Part shown: positions 7,106-15,209 of the stretch, one piece after another
How the letters are laid out: the number at the start of each line of letters is the position of its first letter
Position numbering within the stretch: position 1 is the stretch's first letter
IMG/VR virus record: IMGVR_UViG_3300038701_000778
Coordinates: 1-40,622 of that record
Reading direction: 5' to 3' (one strand)
Length of the DNA stretch: 40,622 bases
DNA from: a virus
Translations under genes and position numbers: made by a program
Notes under the pieces: generated by a model
What the model was told of the DNA's origin: nothing
The model's input: only the letters and a program-made list of their open reading frames with translations
Database searches by the model: none

Positions 7106-7271
7106 CTTCACGTTCTCCACTTGAGGTAAACTCCCCGCACCAATCATCTTTATCAGCTATAGGATAATAGCTAAGATCTTTATACGGTATGAGCCTCGGA
7201 TACCGATGGCAAATACCATGCTCGGTATACTTATCACCTTCCCAAAAAAGACAATTTTCACACGTGCTCAT
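7095..7271 (-). CDS. Small Cys-rich, probably zinc-binding protein
   Basis: 58 aa starting at the ATG at 7271, which has a GAGG site 6 nt upstream. The sequence begins MSTCENCLFWEG, a C-x-x-C pair. Two more cysteines follow (in GICHRYP and DDWCGEF), enough for one zinc site. Similar tiny four-Cys proteins are common in phages, with unknown function. It overlaps the DnaB stop by 14 bp. Confidence 0.7.
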   Translation of the reverse strand: MSTCENCLFWEGDKYTEHGICHRYPRLIPYKDLSYYPIADKDDWCGEFTSSGEREDEA

Positions 7272-8481
7272 TATCAACCTCATCAAACCTTACAAACGCC
7301 TTGTTGAATCGCAGCTTGACACGGCCCTTTTGTCCGTCCCTGTTCTTTGCCACGATAGCCCATACCATATCTTCCTCCTCATCGTCACGGTGTAGCAGGA
7401 TAGCAACGTCAGCGTCCTTCTCGATATCAGAAGAGTCTGAGAAGTCTCCAAGGTGCGGTTGCCGTCCATCAACATCACGTCTCAATTGTGCCGCGGCTAC
7501 AACAGGTATGTCAAGCTGCCGACTCAAGTCCTTCAATGCCGTACTTGCTTGTGCCACTCTATCCCGCCGTTCTTCTTTCGATTGTACCCTAATTTTCTGT
7601 AGGTAGTCAACGAAAAGTATATCGCACCCGTGAAATTCCACCATCTGCCGGGCGATAGCCTGGACCTTACTGAGCTCCTGGTTTGGAACGTCGTAAATAA
7701 AGAACTTGGATGAATACACATCACCTGCTACAGACGTCAGCTTATCAAACGTCTCCTTAGTCACCATCCCTGTAGCTATTTGCTCTGACGGTATCGACCC
7801 CTGAGATGCGAAGGTCCGTAGCATCAACTCCTCTTTGCTCGACTCGATTGAGATGAAACCAACAGTAGCACCACCACGGATAGCAAGGTGGTCAGCGATG
7901 TTCAACAGCAAGGCTGACTTGCCCTCTGACGGACGGGCTCCGACATAGTACAGCCGCCTCTTTTGCCATCCGAGGATGAACGAGTCAAGCTTGTTATAGC
8001 CCGTCTCAATTCCCGGCAAGGCACCGCGAGCGTGATACCGTTCCTCAATCTGATGGACCGCATTATGAACAAGGTCCGCTCGGTTGTGTATTTTATCACC
8101 ATGGCCAGTGCTTAGAATGTCCGTCAGACCTTCGTAGGCGGCCGCTATGGCATTTTCTACCGTTTCGGCGTCTCGTAGCTCATTGGATAACGTCTCGACG
8201 CGTTTCCGGCGATATTCGTCAATAACCTTGCCCTGGTAATATTTCCAGTTCGCGGTACTTCCAACAGCCGAAGTCAGGGCAGAAATGTAGGCCGCATCTC
8301 CACCGTAGTCGTGAACAGTAAGCAAGTCAGGCTCTACACCGTCGGCAATGCATTTCCGGATAGCCTCATACGTGCGCCTGTTTTCAGGAGTTGTGAAGTG
8401 CCGTTCGTCAACAGACAGTTCATACCACAATTTGGAGTCAAGAAGGATCTGTCCGAGAAGGTTACGTTGGGATTCACTCAT
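7258..8481 (-). CDS. Replicative DNA helicase, DnaB-type
   Basis: 407 aa. The N-terminal helical domain is followed by the RecA-like motor: Walker A GARPSEGKSALLL (181-193), motif H1a-like GFISIESSKEEL, Walker B CDILFVDYLQKI (about 286-297), and the C-terminal SSDIEKDADVAILLHRD typical of DnaB. It unwinds DNA at phage forks. With the DnaD-like protein two genes upstream it probably recruits the host polymerase, since no phage polymerase is encoded. The ATG at 8481 is preferred to upstream codons because MSESQRNLLGQIL matches the usual DnaB start. It overlaps the previous gene by 8 bp, and its ribosome site is weak. Confidence 0.93.
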   Translation of the reverse strand: MSESQRNLLGQILLDSKLWYELSVDERHFTTPENRRTYEAIRKCIADGVEPDLLTVHDYGGDAAYISALTSAVGSTANWKYYQGKVIDEYRRKRVETLSNELRDAETVENAIAAAYEGLTDILSTGHGDKIHNRADLVHNAVHQIEERYHARGALPGIETGYNKLDSFILGWQKRRLYYVGARPSEGKSALLLNIADHLAIRGGATVGFISIESSKEELMLRTFASQGSIPSEQIATGMVTKETFDKLTSVAGDVYSSKFFIYDVPNQELSKVQAIARQMVEFHGCDILFVDYLQKIRVQSKEERRDRVAQASTALKDLSRQLDIPVVAAAQLRRDVDGRQPHLGDFSDSSDIEKDADVAILLHRDDEEEDMVWAIVAKNRDGQKGRVKLRFNKAFVRFDEVDNEHV

Positions 8482-9256
8482 CTGGTGAATCCGAAAAACA
8501 ACCGCAGCCGCCCCAATCAAATAGGTCACATTGCATCGGACCATCAAGATAACGCTCGCGGAACTCTCTGAGAGTTAAATATTCATTCACCCCGTTCTCG
8601 GTTTTCTTTAAGAAGGGATGGTTAGAACCAATATGGTCATACACTTCCTGCTCCTTACGCTCCATCTCAAGATACCTATCAGGCCATGTCTCGTACAGCT
8701 TCTTAAACTGTGCCTGCCCTGATTTGATGCAAAACCCTCCGCAGTTTGCATGCTGAAACCCATACTTGTACATCCGTGGCGGTTCGAGGCCCTCGGCCTT
8801 TGCAGCCTCAATCATGCCTGGTTTTTCGATATATGGCTCATCACACAAGGGAGCTAAGTATATCCAAGGTAGCTTCCGGGCTGCCATCCTGACAAAGCGA
8901 TGCTCTTCGGTCCAGTCGATGCCAACATACACGCGAACAGTCTCAGGGGTGAAGTTATCAGCTATCCACTTATCAGCAAGCTCACGCTTTAGGATTCGTG
9001 AACATGGGTCAATACGAGAATTGCCCATGAACTTAACATCCTTGAATACCTCGAACACATCACGCCCGTCTGCAATGATGATAAGCTCAGAACCGACATT
9101 ATCAGCTGCCTCATGAAGAAAACGGTAATTGTCCTCGTCCTCCATCTTCGTATCCATGAACAGCAGCTTAGTATTATCAGCGCCATGCATATCAGCAACG
9201 CGCTTTGCAGCAGCCCATGAGCCTATCCCGCTTGAAAACATTACGATGTGTGTCAT
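8474..9256 (-). CDS. PP-loop ATPase, PAPS-reductase/adenine nucleotide alpha hydrolase family
   Basis: 260 aa. The N-terminus HIVMFSSGIGSWAAAKRV is the PP-loop (usual form SGGxxS; here the first Gly is Ser). It is followed by LLFMDTKMEDEDNYRFL and by SRIDPCSRILKREL, as in PAPS-reductase-like proteins of phages. The C-terminus adds Cys clusters, NCGGFCIKSGQAQF and CDLFDWGGCGCF, that could bind metal or sulfur. The family activates substrates by adenylation for sulfur or nitrogen transfer; the phage substrate is unknown. It lies between the DnaD-like and DnaB genes and near the DpdA-like gene, so a role in nucleic-acid modification is possible. Confidence 0.82.
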   Translation of the reverse strand: MTHIVMFSSGIGSWAAAKRVADMHGADNTKLLFMDTKMEDEDNYRFLHEAADNVGSELIIIADGRDVFEVFKDVKFMGNSRIDPCSRILKRELADKWIADNFTPETVRVYVGIDWTEEHRFVRMAARKLPWIYLAPLCDEPYIEKPGMIEAAKAEGLEPPRMYKYGFQHANCGGFCIKSGQAQFKKLYETWPDRYLEMERKEQEVYDHIGSNHPFLKKTENGVNEYLTLREFRERYLDGPMQCDLFDWGGCGCFSDSPDE

Positions 9257-9963
9257 TTCCCTAACCTCGATACATCTATCATGCCCTCATCCTCCTGCAT
9301 CACCTTCGATACCTTATCACGTTTCAGCCAGTCTTCGCAAGCAGCGGCATAATCGCGGTACTGCCGTTTCCCGCCCTTCTTCGCATCCTCCCAGCAGACA
9401 ATTTTATCAAGGTAAGCATCGCACACTTTCAACCCATACTCCGATACGATACGCTCCCATCGAGATTTCCCAAGAGGCAGTGATAGAGTAGGGTGGCTTA
9501 TTTTCTCCGGTCCCTTCTTTTCTCTTATTGTCTTGTCTAGTCTAGTCTTTTCTTCACAATTGTCTGTGACAGTCTGAGACAGCAATTCTGGAGATTTTAT
9601 GTTGACATTTTTGTAGTTTTGGATGAGTGCTCGTATCTTCTTTGATCGCGTCTCCGACTGCTGTAAGTACCGGTATACCTTCGTGCACATGATTTTTCCC
9701 TCGATTTCCTCCTGTTCAATGAGCCCTTGAGCGATGAAATACCAGAGCATCTCCTCGATCTTAGCCGTGTCTTCGTTGAACAATTCAGCTATATCTGTGC
9801 TCGCCTCCTCAAGTATCGGGAGCGGTCGGTCGTCCTCAATATGCGCCGTGATAGACTCAAGGATGAAGTTGTACAGGCCATATCCCCTGAGCCCGTACTT
9901 GCTTATGACTCGGCGCATCTTAACGTCGTAGGTCATATTACTCATGTGTTTGAACCATTTCAA
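9253..9963 (-). CDS. DnaD-like replication initiator/helicase loader
   Basis: 236 aa. The N-terminal part (KWFKHMSNM, then KMRRVISKYGLRGYGLYNFI) matches the DUF4373/Lin1244-type winged-helix domain of phage replication initiators. The C-terminal WERIVSEYGLKVCDAYL to YRDYAAACEDWLKRD resembles a DnaD C-terminal region that binds DNA or helicase. The start is a TTG at 9963 overlapping the previous stop as TTGA. It gives the family-typical KWFKH beginning, whereas the next ATG at 9945 has no ribosome site. It likely loads the DnaB-type helicase encoded two genes downstream. Confidence 0.8.
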   Translation of the reverse strand: MKWFKHMSNMTYDVKMRRVISKYGLRGYGLYNFILESITAHIEDDRPLPILEEASTDIAELFNEDTAKIEEMLWYFIAQGLIEQEEIEGKIMCTKVYRYLQQSETRSKKIRALIQNYKNVNIKSPELLSQTVTDNCEEKTRLDKTIREKKGPEKISHPTLSLPLGKSRWERIVSEYGLKVCDAYLDKIVCWEDAKKGGKRQYRDYAAACEDWLKRDKVSKVMQEDEGMIDVSRLGK

Positions 9964-10745
9964 AACGGCAGTTCTCCCTGCATATCGTTACTCTTGCCTA
10001 TCGATTCAAAGAATGGGATGCATGCATTGAATCGCTCTTTCAGACCATCCCTATCGTATGACCATAGAAGATTCCAATCAATACCAATCCCCCTAATGTA
10101 TGCCCTTACCATACTACTGAACGGGTGATGATCCCAATTCAATGCAGATTCACTGTTGAACTTGATTGTCTTCCACGGCGTTATGACCATCCCAAATCTT
10201 GCCAGCCTAAATGCGTACGTCCCATCAACAGAATAGAATGGATAGGTTGATAGTATATCAGTGTCCATAAATCCGAAACCATGGGCCATACAATCATTAC
10301 CAGCTATCGAAAAGCATCTATCAAGGAATTGCTTCTTCTTTATCCTGCTCCCCTTGTTTATTGCAGCGAACCCCAAGTATTCCGAGTTGTCAATGTAATG
10401 ATTGAGCGTTCGTTCTGAATCCATCTCATGAAATACAGGGATAGGATTGAATCCGCACGATCTGCTATAATCGTAAAGTTCTATGCTCCTATCATTGTCT
10501 CCTATACTATCAAGCGCTGCATATGCATCAATCTGGTCTGCATTGATATTGATGAAATCGTGGTACTTTTCGATGTCTATCTTCCTCCCTTGTTTCCAAG
10601 CGACGTACCCTCCTGAGTCGATAAATAGACGCTTCGCCCATGATGGTCTATCAATGCGGAATACCCTATTTGAGAAAGCATGGAGCACGTTTATATCTGG
10701 CAATCCCTCCCAATTGAGAGGGACCGCAGAGTAGTAAATAATCAA
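9960..10745 (-). CDS. DpdA-like 7-deazaguanine DNA transglycosylase (TGT fold)
   Basis: 261 aa, related to tRNA-guanine transglycosylase. FIDSGGYVAW (41-50) corresponds to the DSGGYQ motif of TGT, with the general-base Asp at 43. Then come YAALDSIGDN, a GFAAINKGSR loop in the place of the substrate-binding GG motif, and AHGFGFMDTD with YSVDGTY, where D174 fits the nucleophile. The pattern matches phage DpdA proteins, which exchange guanine in DNA for a 7-deazaguanine base. It is directly downstream of a queuosine-precursor transporter. The start is TTG 10745 (TTGA overlap). A tRNA rather than DNA target cannot be excluded. Confidence 0.78.
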   Translation of the reverse strand: MIIYYSAVPLNWEGLPDINVLHAFSNRVFRIDRPSWAKRLFIDSGGYVAWKQGRKIDIEKYHDFININADQIDAYAALDSIGDNDRSIELYDYSRSCGFNPIPVFHEMDSERTLNHYIDNSEYLGFAAINKGSRIKKKQFLDRCFSIAGNDCMAHGFGFMDTDILSTYPFYSVDGTYAFRLARFGMVITPWKTIKFNSESALNWDHHPFSSMVRAYIRGIGIDWNLLWSYDRDGLKERFNACIPFFESIGKSNDMQGELPF

Positions 10746-11332
10746 TGCCTATTTCTCGTAAGAAAATAAAATACAGGAGTGTCGAGCGCTGCGACAATAA
10801 GCTTGACGATGTACTGGGATAACATTATTGCCACGATGCCGGGGGAGCCCCAGAATGCGATAAGAATAAATACAGACGTGTCTATAGCCTGGCTCGTCAT
10901 CGTTGACAGATTATTCCTTAGCCATTTATGCCTCCCCTTTGTCACCGATTTAAGAAGACTGAATAGTCTAACATCAACATTTTGGGATATGAGATATGCA
11001 ACCATTGACCCTATAACAATCCTCGCATTAGTGGCAAAGAATACATCATATGCGCCATTAACCTCAGATGCGAATGCAGGGGAACGCAACGCGCCAACTC
11101 CTGCTATCACAATCATGGCAAATGCCGAAAACCCAAATCCTCCCCACACAACCTTAGTAGTGTATTCTTTCCCATATAGCTCGGTAAGAATGTCAGTGCA
11201 CAGGAATGTAACCGCATACAACACGAACGCTCCAGGCAACACCATACCACCAATCAATACAAGCCTATTCGTAATGATATTTGACAGCACAATCGAAACA
11301 AAGAACAACCCACTGATTATATCACGTTTCAT
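10742..11332 (-). CDS. Queuosine-precursor transporter, YhhQ/QPTR (DUF165) family
   Basis: 196-aa integral membrane protein with about six hydrophobic segments. The YhhQ signature is visible: VLSNIITNRLV in the first helix, then PGAFVLYAVTFLCTDILTEL and YGKEYTTKVVW, with the acidic T-D-x-x-x-E pair. The family imports preQ0/preQ1-type 7-deazaguanines. The ATG at 11332 has GGGAG 6 nt upstream and lies 2 nt after the helicase-methyltransferase stop. The gene overlaps the DpdA-like start, so supply and insertion of the base are probably co-translated. A membrane transporter is unusual in a 40-kb phage. Confidence 0.88.
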   Translation of the reverse strand: MKRDIISGLFFVSIVLSNIITNRLVLIGGMVLPGAFVLYAVTFLCTDILTELYGKEYTTKVVWGGFGFSAFAMIVIAGVGALRSPAFASEVNGAYDVFFATNARIVIGSMVAYLISQNVDVRLFSLLKSVTKGRHKWLRNNLSTMTSQAIDTSVFILIAFWGSPGIVAIMLSQYIVKLIVAALDTPVFYFLTRNRH

Positions 11333-11334
11333 TT

Positions 11335-13584
11335 TCAACTCCCGAATAATGTTTGTTCACCACGCTCACTTTGAGCAGCCATAAGATTCTTGCAAGCCTG
11401 CCTCCAATAGCTCTCTTTCAACTCCGCACCTATGAACCTCCTGCCCATCTTCACAGCCTCATACCCTTCAGATCCAATCCCGCCGAATGGCGACACTACC
11501 AAGTCTCCTTCGAGACTCCATAGCTGGAGAGCCCTATGGATAACCTGTAACTGCAATGGGGCAATGTGCCTTTCGTCCTTGTCATCCCTTGCACTTCTGT
11601 GCTGCAGCGTATCAGATGGATTTATGTCCATCCACACAGGAGATGCATATCGCTGCCATACGTCGATTGAGTATCGTTTGCCTTGGTTGGCAGTCTTTTT
11701 ACCTTCGTTTATATCAGTTCCAACAAAGTGATCAAACTCACCGGTGATAGGCTTAGTGTTTTCTCCAGGCTTTCGCATTGTGACAAGGTAGTCAGGAATT
11801 CCTTGGCGGCTCATTGCTGAGTCTTTTACAATCTGCTTATGGAGTAGCCCGAGCGCCTTCGTTCGCTGCATTGCAGTGACCGGATCTTTCCATATCACAA
11901 CCTCAGAATGGAAGATAAATCCCTCAGCTTCGTACATCCTGATAAGGTCGCCTCTGAAGTCTCTAATACCAATGTAGCCATTATGAGCTTTGCTCGTGGG
12001 GAGATTCATGCAATGGAACGATATGAGCCTACCTGGTCTGAGCGTACGGAATTGCTCCTTGACCAAGAACTTGTAATGTTCGTAGAACTCTCCATCGCTC
12101 TTGCTGTTTCCCATGTCTCGGTCGCTCGCGCTATACGTATACAGGGACGAGAACGGAGGAGAAAAGATCATGTAGTCAACAGAATCATCGTCAAGTTTCT
12201 TATGCACTTCAACGGTATCACCAAGGTACATAGTCCACGACTCGCCACTCTTCACATCTTCTCGGTAATCGTCGCTCGTCCGCTTGATCCCCTTGATGTT
12301 CTCTTCGTTTATTGCATGCATGTGCTGCACCATCTCCTCGGCCATCTTCATGGCATCGCGCTCCTTTCGTTCAATATTCCTAACCACAGCGCCCTCAAGC
12401 TCTGATACAATGATTTTGACATCAACAGGATTTTCCTGACCAAATCGCCAGCACCTGCGTACAGCCTGGTAGTATTGCTCGTAGCTGTCTGATAGCCCGA
12501 CGAATACAACATTATGGCACTGTTGGAAATTCAAACCATACCCAAACATAGAAGGCTTGGAAACAAGCACGCGAATAGATCCATTCGCAAACCCGATAGC
12601 AGAATTGATCTTGTGATCATTGCTGTCAGATCCCTTTACCTCAACTGCATCAGGTATCAGCTTCTTCAGTGTAGCGCTCTCGTCATTCCTATCGCACCAT
12701 ACCAGCCATTGCTCTGTGCTGTTGTTCACCATCTCAGCCGCTGCTTTAGCGCGGTCCTCGGTAGTGTCCCTCCTCGCAGCTTGCCGTTCTTGCAACGTCT
12801 GAGCCTCGACAGGGAATAGAAAACCATCCTGCGGTTCGTCATGTTGAATAGTAACTTGCTCTACAGATAGTTCCGGAAGAATGAATCTACCATCGTCGTA
12901 CCCAAGGTCAGACGGCTTGCGGATCATCACCGCCCATGATGCAACCCACCGCCAGAACTCGCTCTCAGCATGGCCTTTTAATCTCCATTTCTGTGTCTCG
13001 CCACCATCATGGACAAAAAACATACTGAGCATTTCAGTGCGCGTCATCGCACCTACGAACTCTGCGTGGTTTCCAAGCTCCATAAAATCATTAGGTGCAG
13101 GAGTAGCAGTGCAAGCCAACCTGAAAGGGATAGATCCAAATCGTTCTATGATCTCGGTCCTAATCTTGCCTGTGTAGCTCTTCAGAATTGAAGATTCATC
13201 AAGGACTATCCCTGTGTAGTTATCAGGGTCGAAATGCTCAAGGCGTTCATAGTTCGTTATTGATACCCTGGTAGGAACTTCCCCATGCTCTGAGTACTCC
13301 ATCTTGTCTTCGTGGAACTTCTCAGCCTCGCGGATTGTTTGAGATGCCACAGCAAGAGGAGCGACTATCAGCACATTGCCTGGTATGTGATGAGCCCATT
13401 CCAATTGCATAGGAGTTTTCCCCATGCCGCAATCTGCGAATATACAACCCCTGCCGCGCTTCAATGCCCATCTTACTATGTCAGCCTGGAAGTCGAAGAG
13501 CATATCGTTGATCTCTGGGATCTCTTTCAATCCGGTAGGCTTATCGTCTATAGACTTTTGCTTTAGAAAATCTTGATACGTCAT
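11335..13584 (-). CDS. SNF2-type helicase fused to DNA methyltransferase
   Basis: 749 aa, two enzymes in one chain. Residues 25-430 form a superfamily-2 motor: FADCGMGKT (Walker A, 49-57), IVLDESS (126-132), ACTATPAPND (157-166) and QAVRRCWRFGQ (373-383). Residues 445-730 form a DNA methyltransferase with SPPF (475-478, motif IV of N4-cytosine/N6-adenine enzymes), the HIAPLQLQVIHRAL region, and SPFGGIGSEGYEA (698-710, AdoMet motif I); the circular order IV then I is of the beta type. It probably protects phage DNA against restriction. No nuclease motif was noticed. It is the first gene of the modification cluster. Confidence 0.9.
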   Translation of the reverse strand: MTYQDFLKQKSIDDKPTGLKEIPEINDMLFDFQADIVRWALKRGRGCIFADCGMGKTPMQLEWAHHIPGNVLIVAPLAVASQTIREAEKFHEDKMEYSEHGEVPTRVSITNYERLEHFDPDNYTGIVLDESSILKSYTGKIRTEIIERFGSIPFRLACTATPAPNDFMELGNHAEFVGAMTRTEMLSMFFVHDGGETQKWRLKGHAESEFWRWVASWAVMIRKPSDLGYDDGRFILPELSVEQVTIQHDEPQDGFLFPVEAQTLQERQAARRDTTEDRAKAAAEMVNNSTEQWLVWCDRNDESATLKKLIPDAVEVKGSDSNDHKINSAIGFANGSIRVLVSKPSMFGYGLNFQQCHNVVFVGLSDSYEQYYQAVRRCWRFGQENPVDVKIIVSELEGAVVRNIERKERDAMKMAEEMVQHMHAINEENIKGIKRTSDDYREDVKSGESWTMYLGDTVEVHKKLDDDSVDYMIFSPPFSSLYTYSASDRDMGNSKSDGEFYEHYKFLVKEQFRTLRPGRLISFHCMNLPTSKAHNGYIGIRDFRGDLIRMYEAEGFIFHSEVVIWKDPVTAMQRTKALGLLHKQIVKDSAMSRQGIPDYLVTMRKPGENTKPITGEFDHFVGTDINEGKKTANQGKRYSIDVWQRYASPVWMDINPSDTLQHRSARDDKDERHIAPLQLQVIHRALQLWSLEGDLVVSPFGGIGSEGYEAVKMGRRFIGAELKESYWRQACKNLMAAQSERGEQTLFGS

Positions 13585-13787
13585 ATCTCAAACCTCAGAG
13601 CCTCTACCTGTTCATCATCAACGCATACCGGCAGGCCCTTGATATTGTCTATGCTCGTTACTCCCATGTCATGCCTCACTGCCTCATACGTCCCACGGCT
13701 CATGTATATCCGTTTTGGATGGAGACCGGTCCTTCGCCAGTCCTCAAGCTCCTCGCACACTGCCCAAAACAGCTTACTCTCTTTCAT
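13581..13787 (-). CDS. Hypothetical small protein
   Basis: 68 aa, not recognised. It has a mixed alpha/beta look, with WRRTGLHPKRIYMSRGTYEA resembling small phage accessory proteins. Both ends overlap neighbours by ATGA (start 13787, stop 13581), which strongly supports it as real. It has no cysteines beyond two scattered ones and no membrane segment. Confidence 0.75.
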   Translation of the reverse strand: MKESKLFWAVCEELEDWRRTGLHPKRIYMSRGTYEAVRHDMGVTSIDNIKGLPVCVDDEQVEALRFEI

Positions 13788-14239
13788 AGCTCATCCAATG
13801 AGCTTGTATGACCATAGCTACTCATCCTGCTGACGTGTCCAGTTATGTAGGCTTCTATCCCGCCGATGAGTGTTCGGTCTATCCCATAAAGTATAGGATT
13901 GCTGTCTGACTCCCACAATGGGCATCGATAGGTAAGCGCATGGATACGGTTGTTGAATGACCCATCAACGAGGCGGAATTGCTTCTTTATTTCGGATGAT
14001 GTGACAGGCTGATTTTCAGCTATCCATTTTTCCATCCTAACCAGAAGCTCGTCTATATCTGCCTTTTTGCTTTCTGGATTGATTCCGTCAAATTCATATG
14101 TATACGATACCTGTTTCCCGCACCTTCCACACTCAAACCTCCGATACTTCTTTGCGCCCCTAACCTTCGTGCATTTCACGTACAGCCGGCCGCCGCACTC
14201 AGGGCAGCTCTCGTGTTTTCTGCTTGTAGTACTCGGCAA
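13784..14239 (-). CDS. Zinc-ribbon protein with possible winged helix
   Basis: 151 aa. Residues about 10-35 hold two C-x-x-C pairs (CPECGG and CGRCGKQ), a zinc ribbon. The C-terminal half (VRMEKWIAENQPVTSSEIKK onward) looks like a small winged-helix DNA-binding unit. The start is taken as TTG 14239, which has a strong GGGGAGGT site 7 nt upstream; the ATG at 14317 would add 26 residues lying wholly inside the NinG-like gene. It overlaps that gene's end by 41 bp. A DNA-binding or transcription role is likely but unproven. Confidence 0.68.
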   Translation of the reverse strand: MPSTTSRKHESCPECGGRLYVKCTKVRGAKKYRRFECGRCGKQVSYTYEFDGINPESKKADIDELLVRMEKWIAENQPVTSSEIKKQFRLVDGSFNNRIHALTYRCPLWESDSNPILYGIDRTLIGGIEAYITGHVSRMSSYGHTSSLDEL

Positions 14240-14585
14240 TTTCTCGTACCTCCCCTGTTGTAAACTTGCGCGGTTTGTTACTCTTCCGCACCAGCTCATG
14301 ATATGCGATGTACCCATTTCGGTCTACCCATAAGTCTGTCATCATCTCCGGCTGATACTCATGGCGCATGTTGCACCCTCTGCACTGGCACTCGGCGTTA
14401 AGCTCATCCCACCTTGTGGCGTATTTGGCCCGTGTGATAAGGTGACCACAGGTCATAACCCCATCGCCCTTGCTGCCGGCTATCCCACAGGTCTTACAGA
14501 TGTACTTGTCCCTGGCTCTGATGTACTCACTAAAAGCTTTGTCTGCCGCAGCTACCGCTTTCTGTCGCTCGGTTCGTTTCGCCAA
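14199..14585 (-). CDS. NinG/Rap-like recombination protein
   Basis: 128 aa. A basic helical N-terminus leads to a zinc-finger and HNH-like core: YICKTCGIAG, then MTCGHLITRAKYATRWDELN and AECQCRGCNMRHEYQPEMM. This is the arrangement of lambda NinG (Rap), a structure-specific nuclease or recombination factor acting on branched DNA. The start is TTG 14585, with GGAGGA 5 nt upstream. The ATG at 14600 lies just before that site and has no site of its own. Its neighbours are a Cas4-like nuclease and an ssDNA-binding protein, which fits recombination. Confidence 0.83.
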   Translation of the reverse strand: MAKRTERQKAVAAADKAFSEYIRARDKYICKTCGIAGSKGDGVMTCGHLITRAKYATRWDELNAECQCRGCNMRHEYQPEMMTDLWVDRNGYIAYHELVRKSNKPRKFTTGEVREIAEYYKQKTRELP

Positions 14586-14958
14586 GTAGATCCTCCACAT
14601 AGACGCCTATCTCAGCAGCCCATTGTATGGCTATGCTGATAGCTTGCGCGTCTTGGTTTTTGGTGTAGTCCGCCTCGCTCTTGATGTAGGCATAGGTATC
14701 CTCCACATACTGCTCGTATATGTCATGCATGTCATGCCAACTGCCACGATACTTCGGCGGGCCTTTCTCCTTCACAATGTCAAGAAAGTCATCATATAAC
14801 AACGGAGTCACTACTTCACACTTGATCTGTAGCTTAGTCTGCTCGAAGGTCTGCCCCATTTCAGGGGCAAGCCTCCGGACAATTGCATGGAATAAGTTTT
14901 GACTCTCCCGCGAATGTGGCTCATCGAGGATATAGGCCCCGCACTTAGGACAGGTCAT
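14530..14958 (-). CDS. Hypothetical protein with N-terminal Cys pair
   Basis: 142 aa. It begins MTCPKCGAYILDEPHSRE, a single C-x-x-C knuckle. It continues with a helical segment QNLFHAIVRRLAPEMGQTFE that recalls the QN-x-x-hydrophobic-HA pattern of NinB-like recombination proteins, although the similarity is weak. The ATG at 14958 has no clear ribosome site and relies on coupling with the LuxR-type gene, which it overlaps by 14 bp. It precedes the NinG-like gene, consistent with a nin-type recombination pair. Confidence 0.6.
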   Translation of the reverse strand: MTCPKCGAYILDEPHSRESQNLFHAIVRRLAPEMGQTFEQTKLQIKCEVVTPLLYDDFLDIVKEKGPPKYRGSWHDMHDIYEQYVEDTYAYIKSEADYTKNQDAQAISIAIQWAAEIGVYVEDLLGETNRATESGSCGRQSF

Positions 14959-15208
14959 AGTCGATTGGCATAAGCGCTTCAATGACGAGTGCCATAAGCT
15001 GGTATTGATCAGACACGTTGAGCTTCTTGCATATGTTAGCTACGTGGTCTGATGATGTTTTTGGCCCTACTCCAGTCGCTTTAGCAATCTCCTTTTTAGT
15101 CATCCCTGCGAGCATGAGATTGCAGTAGTTCTTTTCCGTTCTTGTGAGATCGTCAACCCCTGGAACCCACTCGCTAGGTATATGCTTTGTTAATGGTGTT
15201 ATTTGCAT
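14945..15208 (-). CDS. LuxR/GerE-type helix-turn-helix regulator
   Basis: 87 aa starting at the ATG at 15208, with AGGAG 7 nt upstream. Residues about 24-80 form a GerE domain: DLTRTEKNYCNLMLAGMTKK, then EIAKATGVGPKTSSDHVANI and CKKLNVSDQYQLMALV. This is the four-helix DNA-binding unit of LuxR/NarL proteins. There is no receiver or ligand domain, so it is a free-standing DNA-binding protein, like short LuxR-type regulators or sigma region 4. It may time phage or host transcription; its targets are unknown. Confidence 0.85.
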   Translation of the reverse strand: MQITPLTKHIPSEWVPGVDDLTRTEKNYCNLMLAGMTKKEIAKATGVGPKTSSDHVANICKKLNVSDQYQLMALVIEALMPIDYDLS

Positions 15209-15209
15209 G

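Noticed and set aside
8474-9256. PP-loop protein as QueC (preQ0 synthase)
   Set aside because: The loop sequence and the DPCSRILK segment fit the PAPS-reductase family better, and no other preQ0 genes are present.
10779-11384. 201-codon plus-strand open frame opposite the YhhQ-type transporter
   Set aside because: The minus strand encodes a recognisable membrane family; the plus-strand product has no motif and no start signal.
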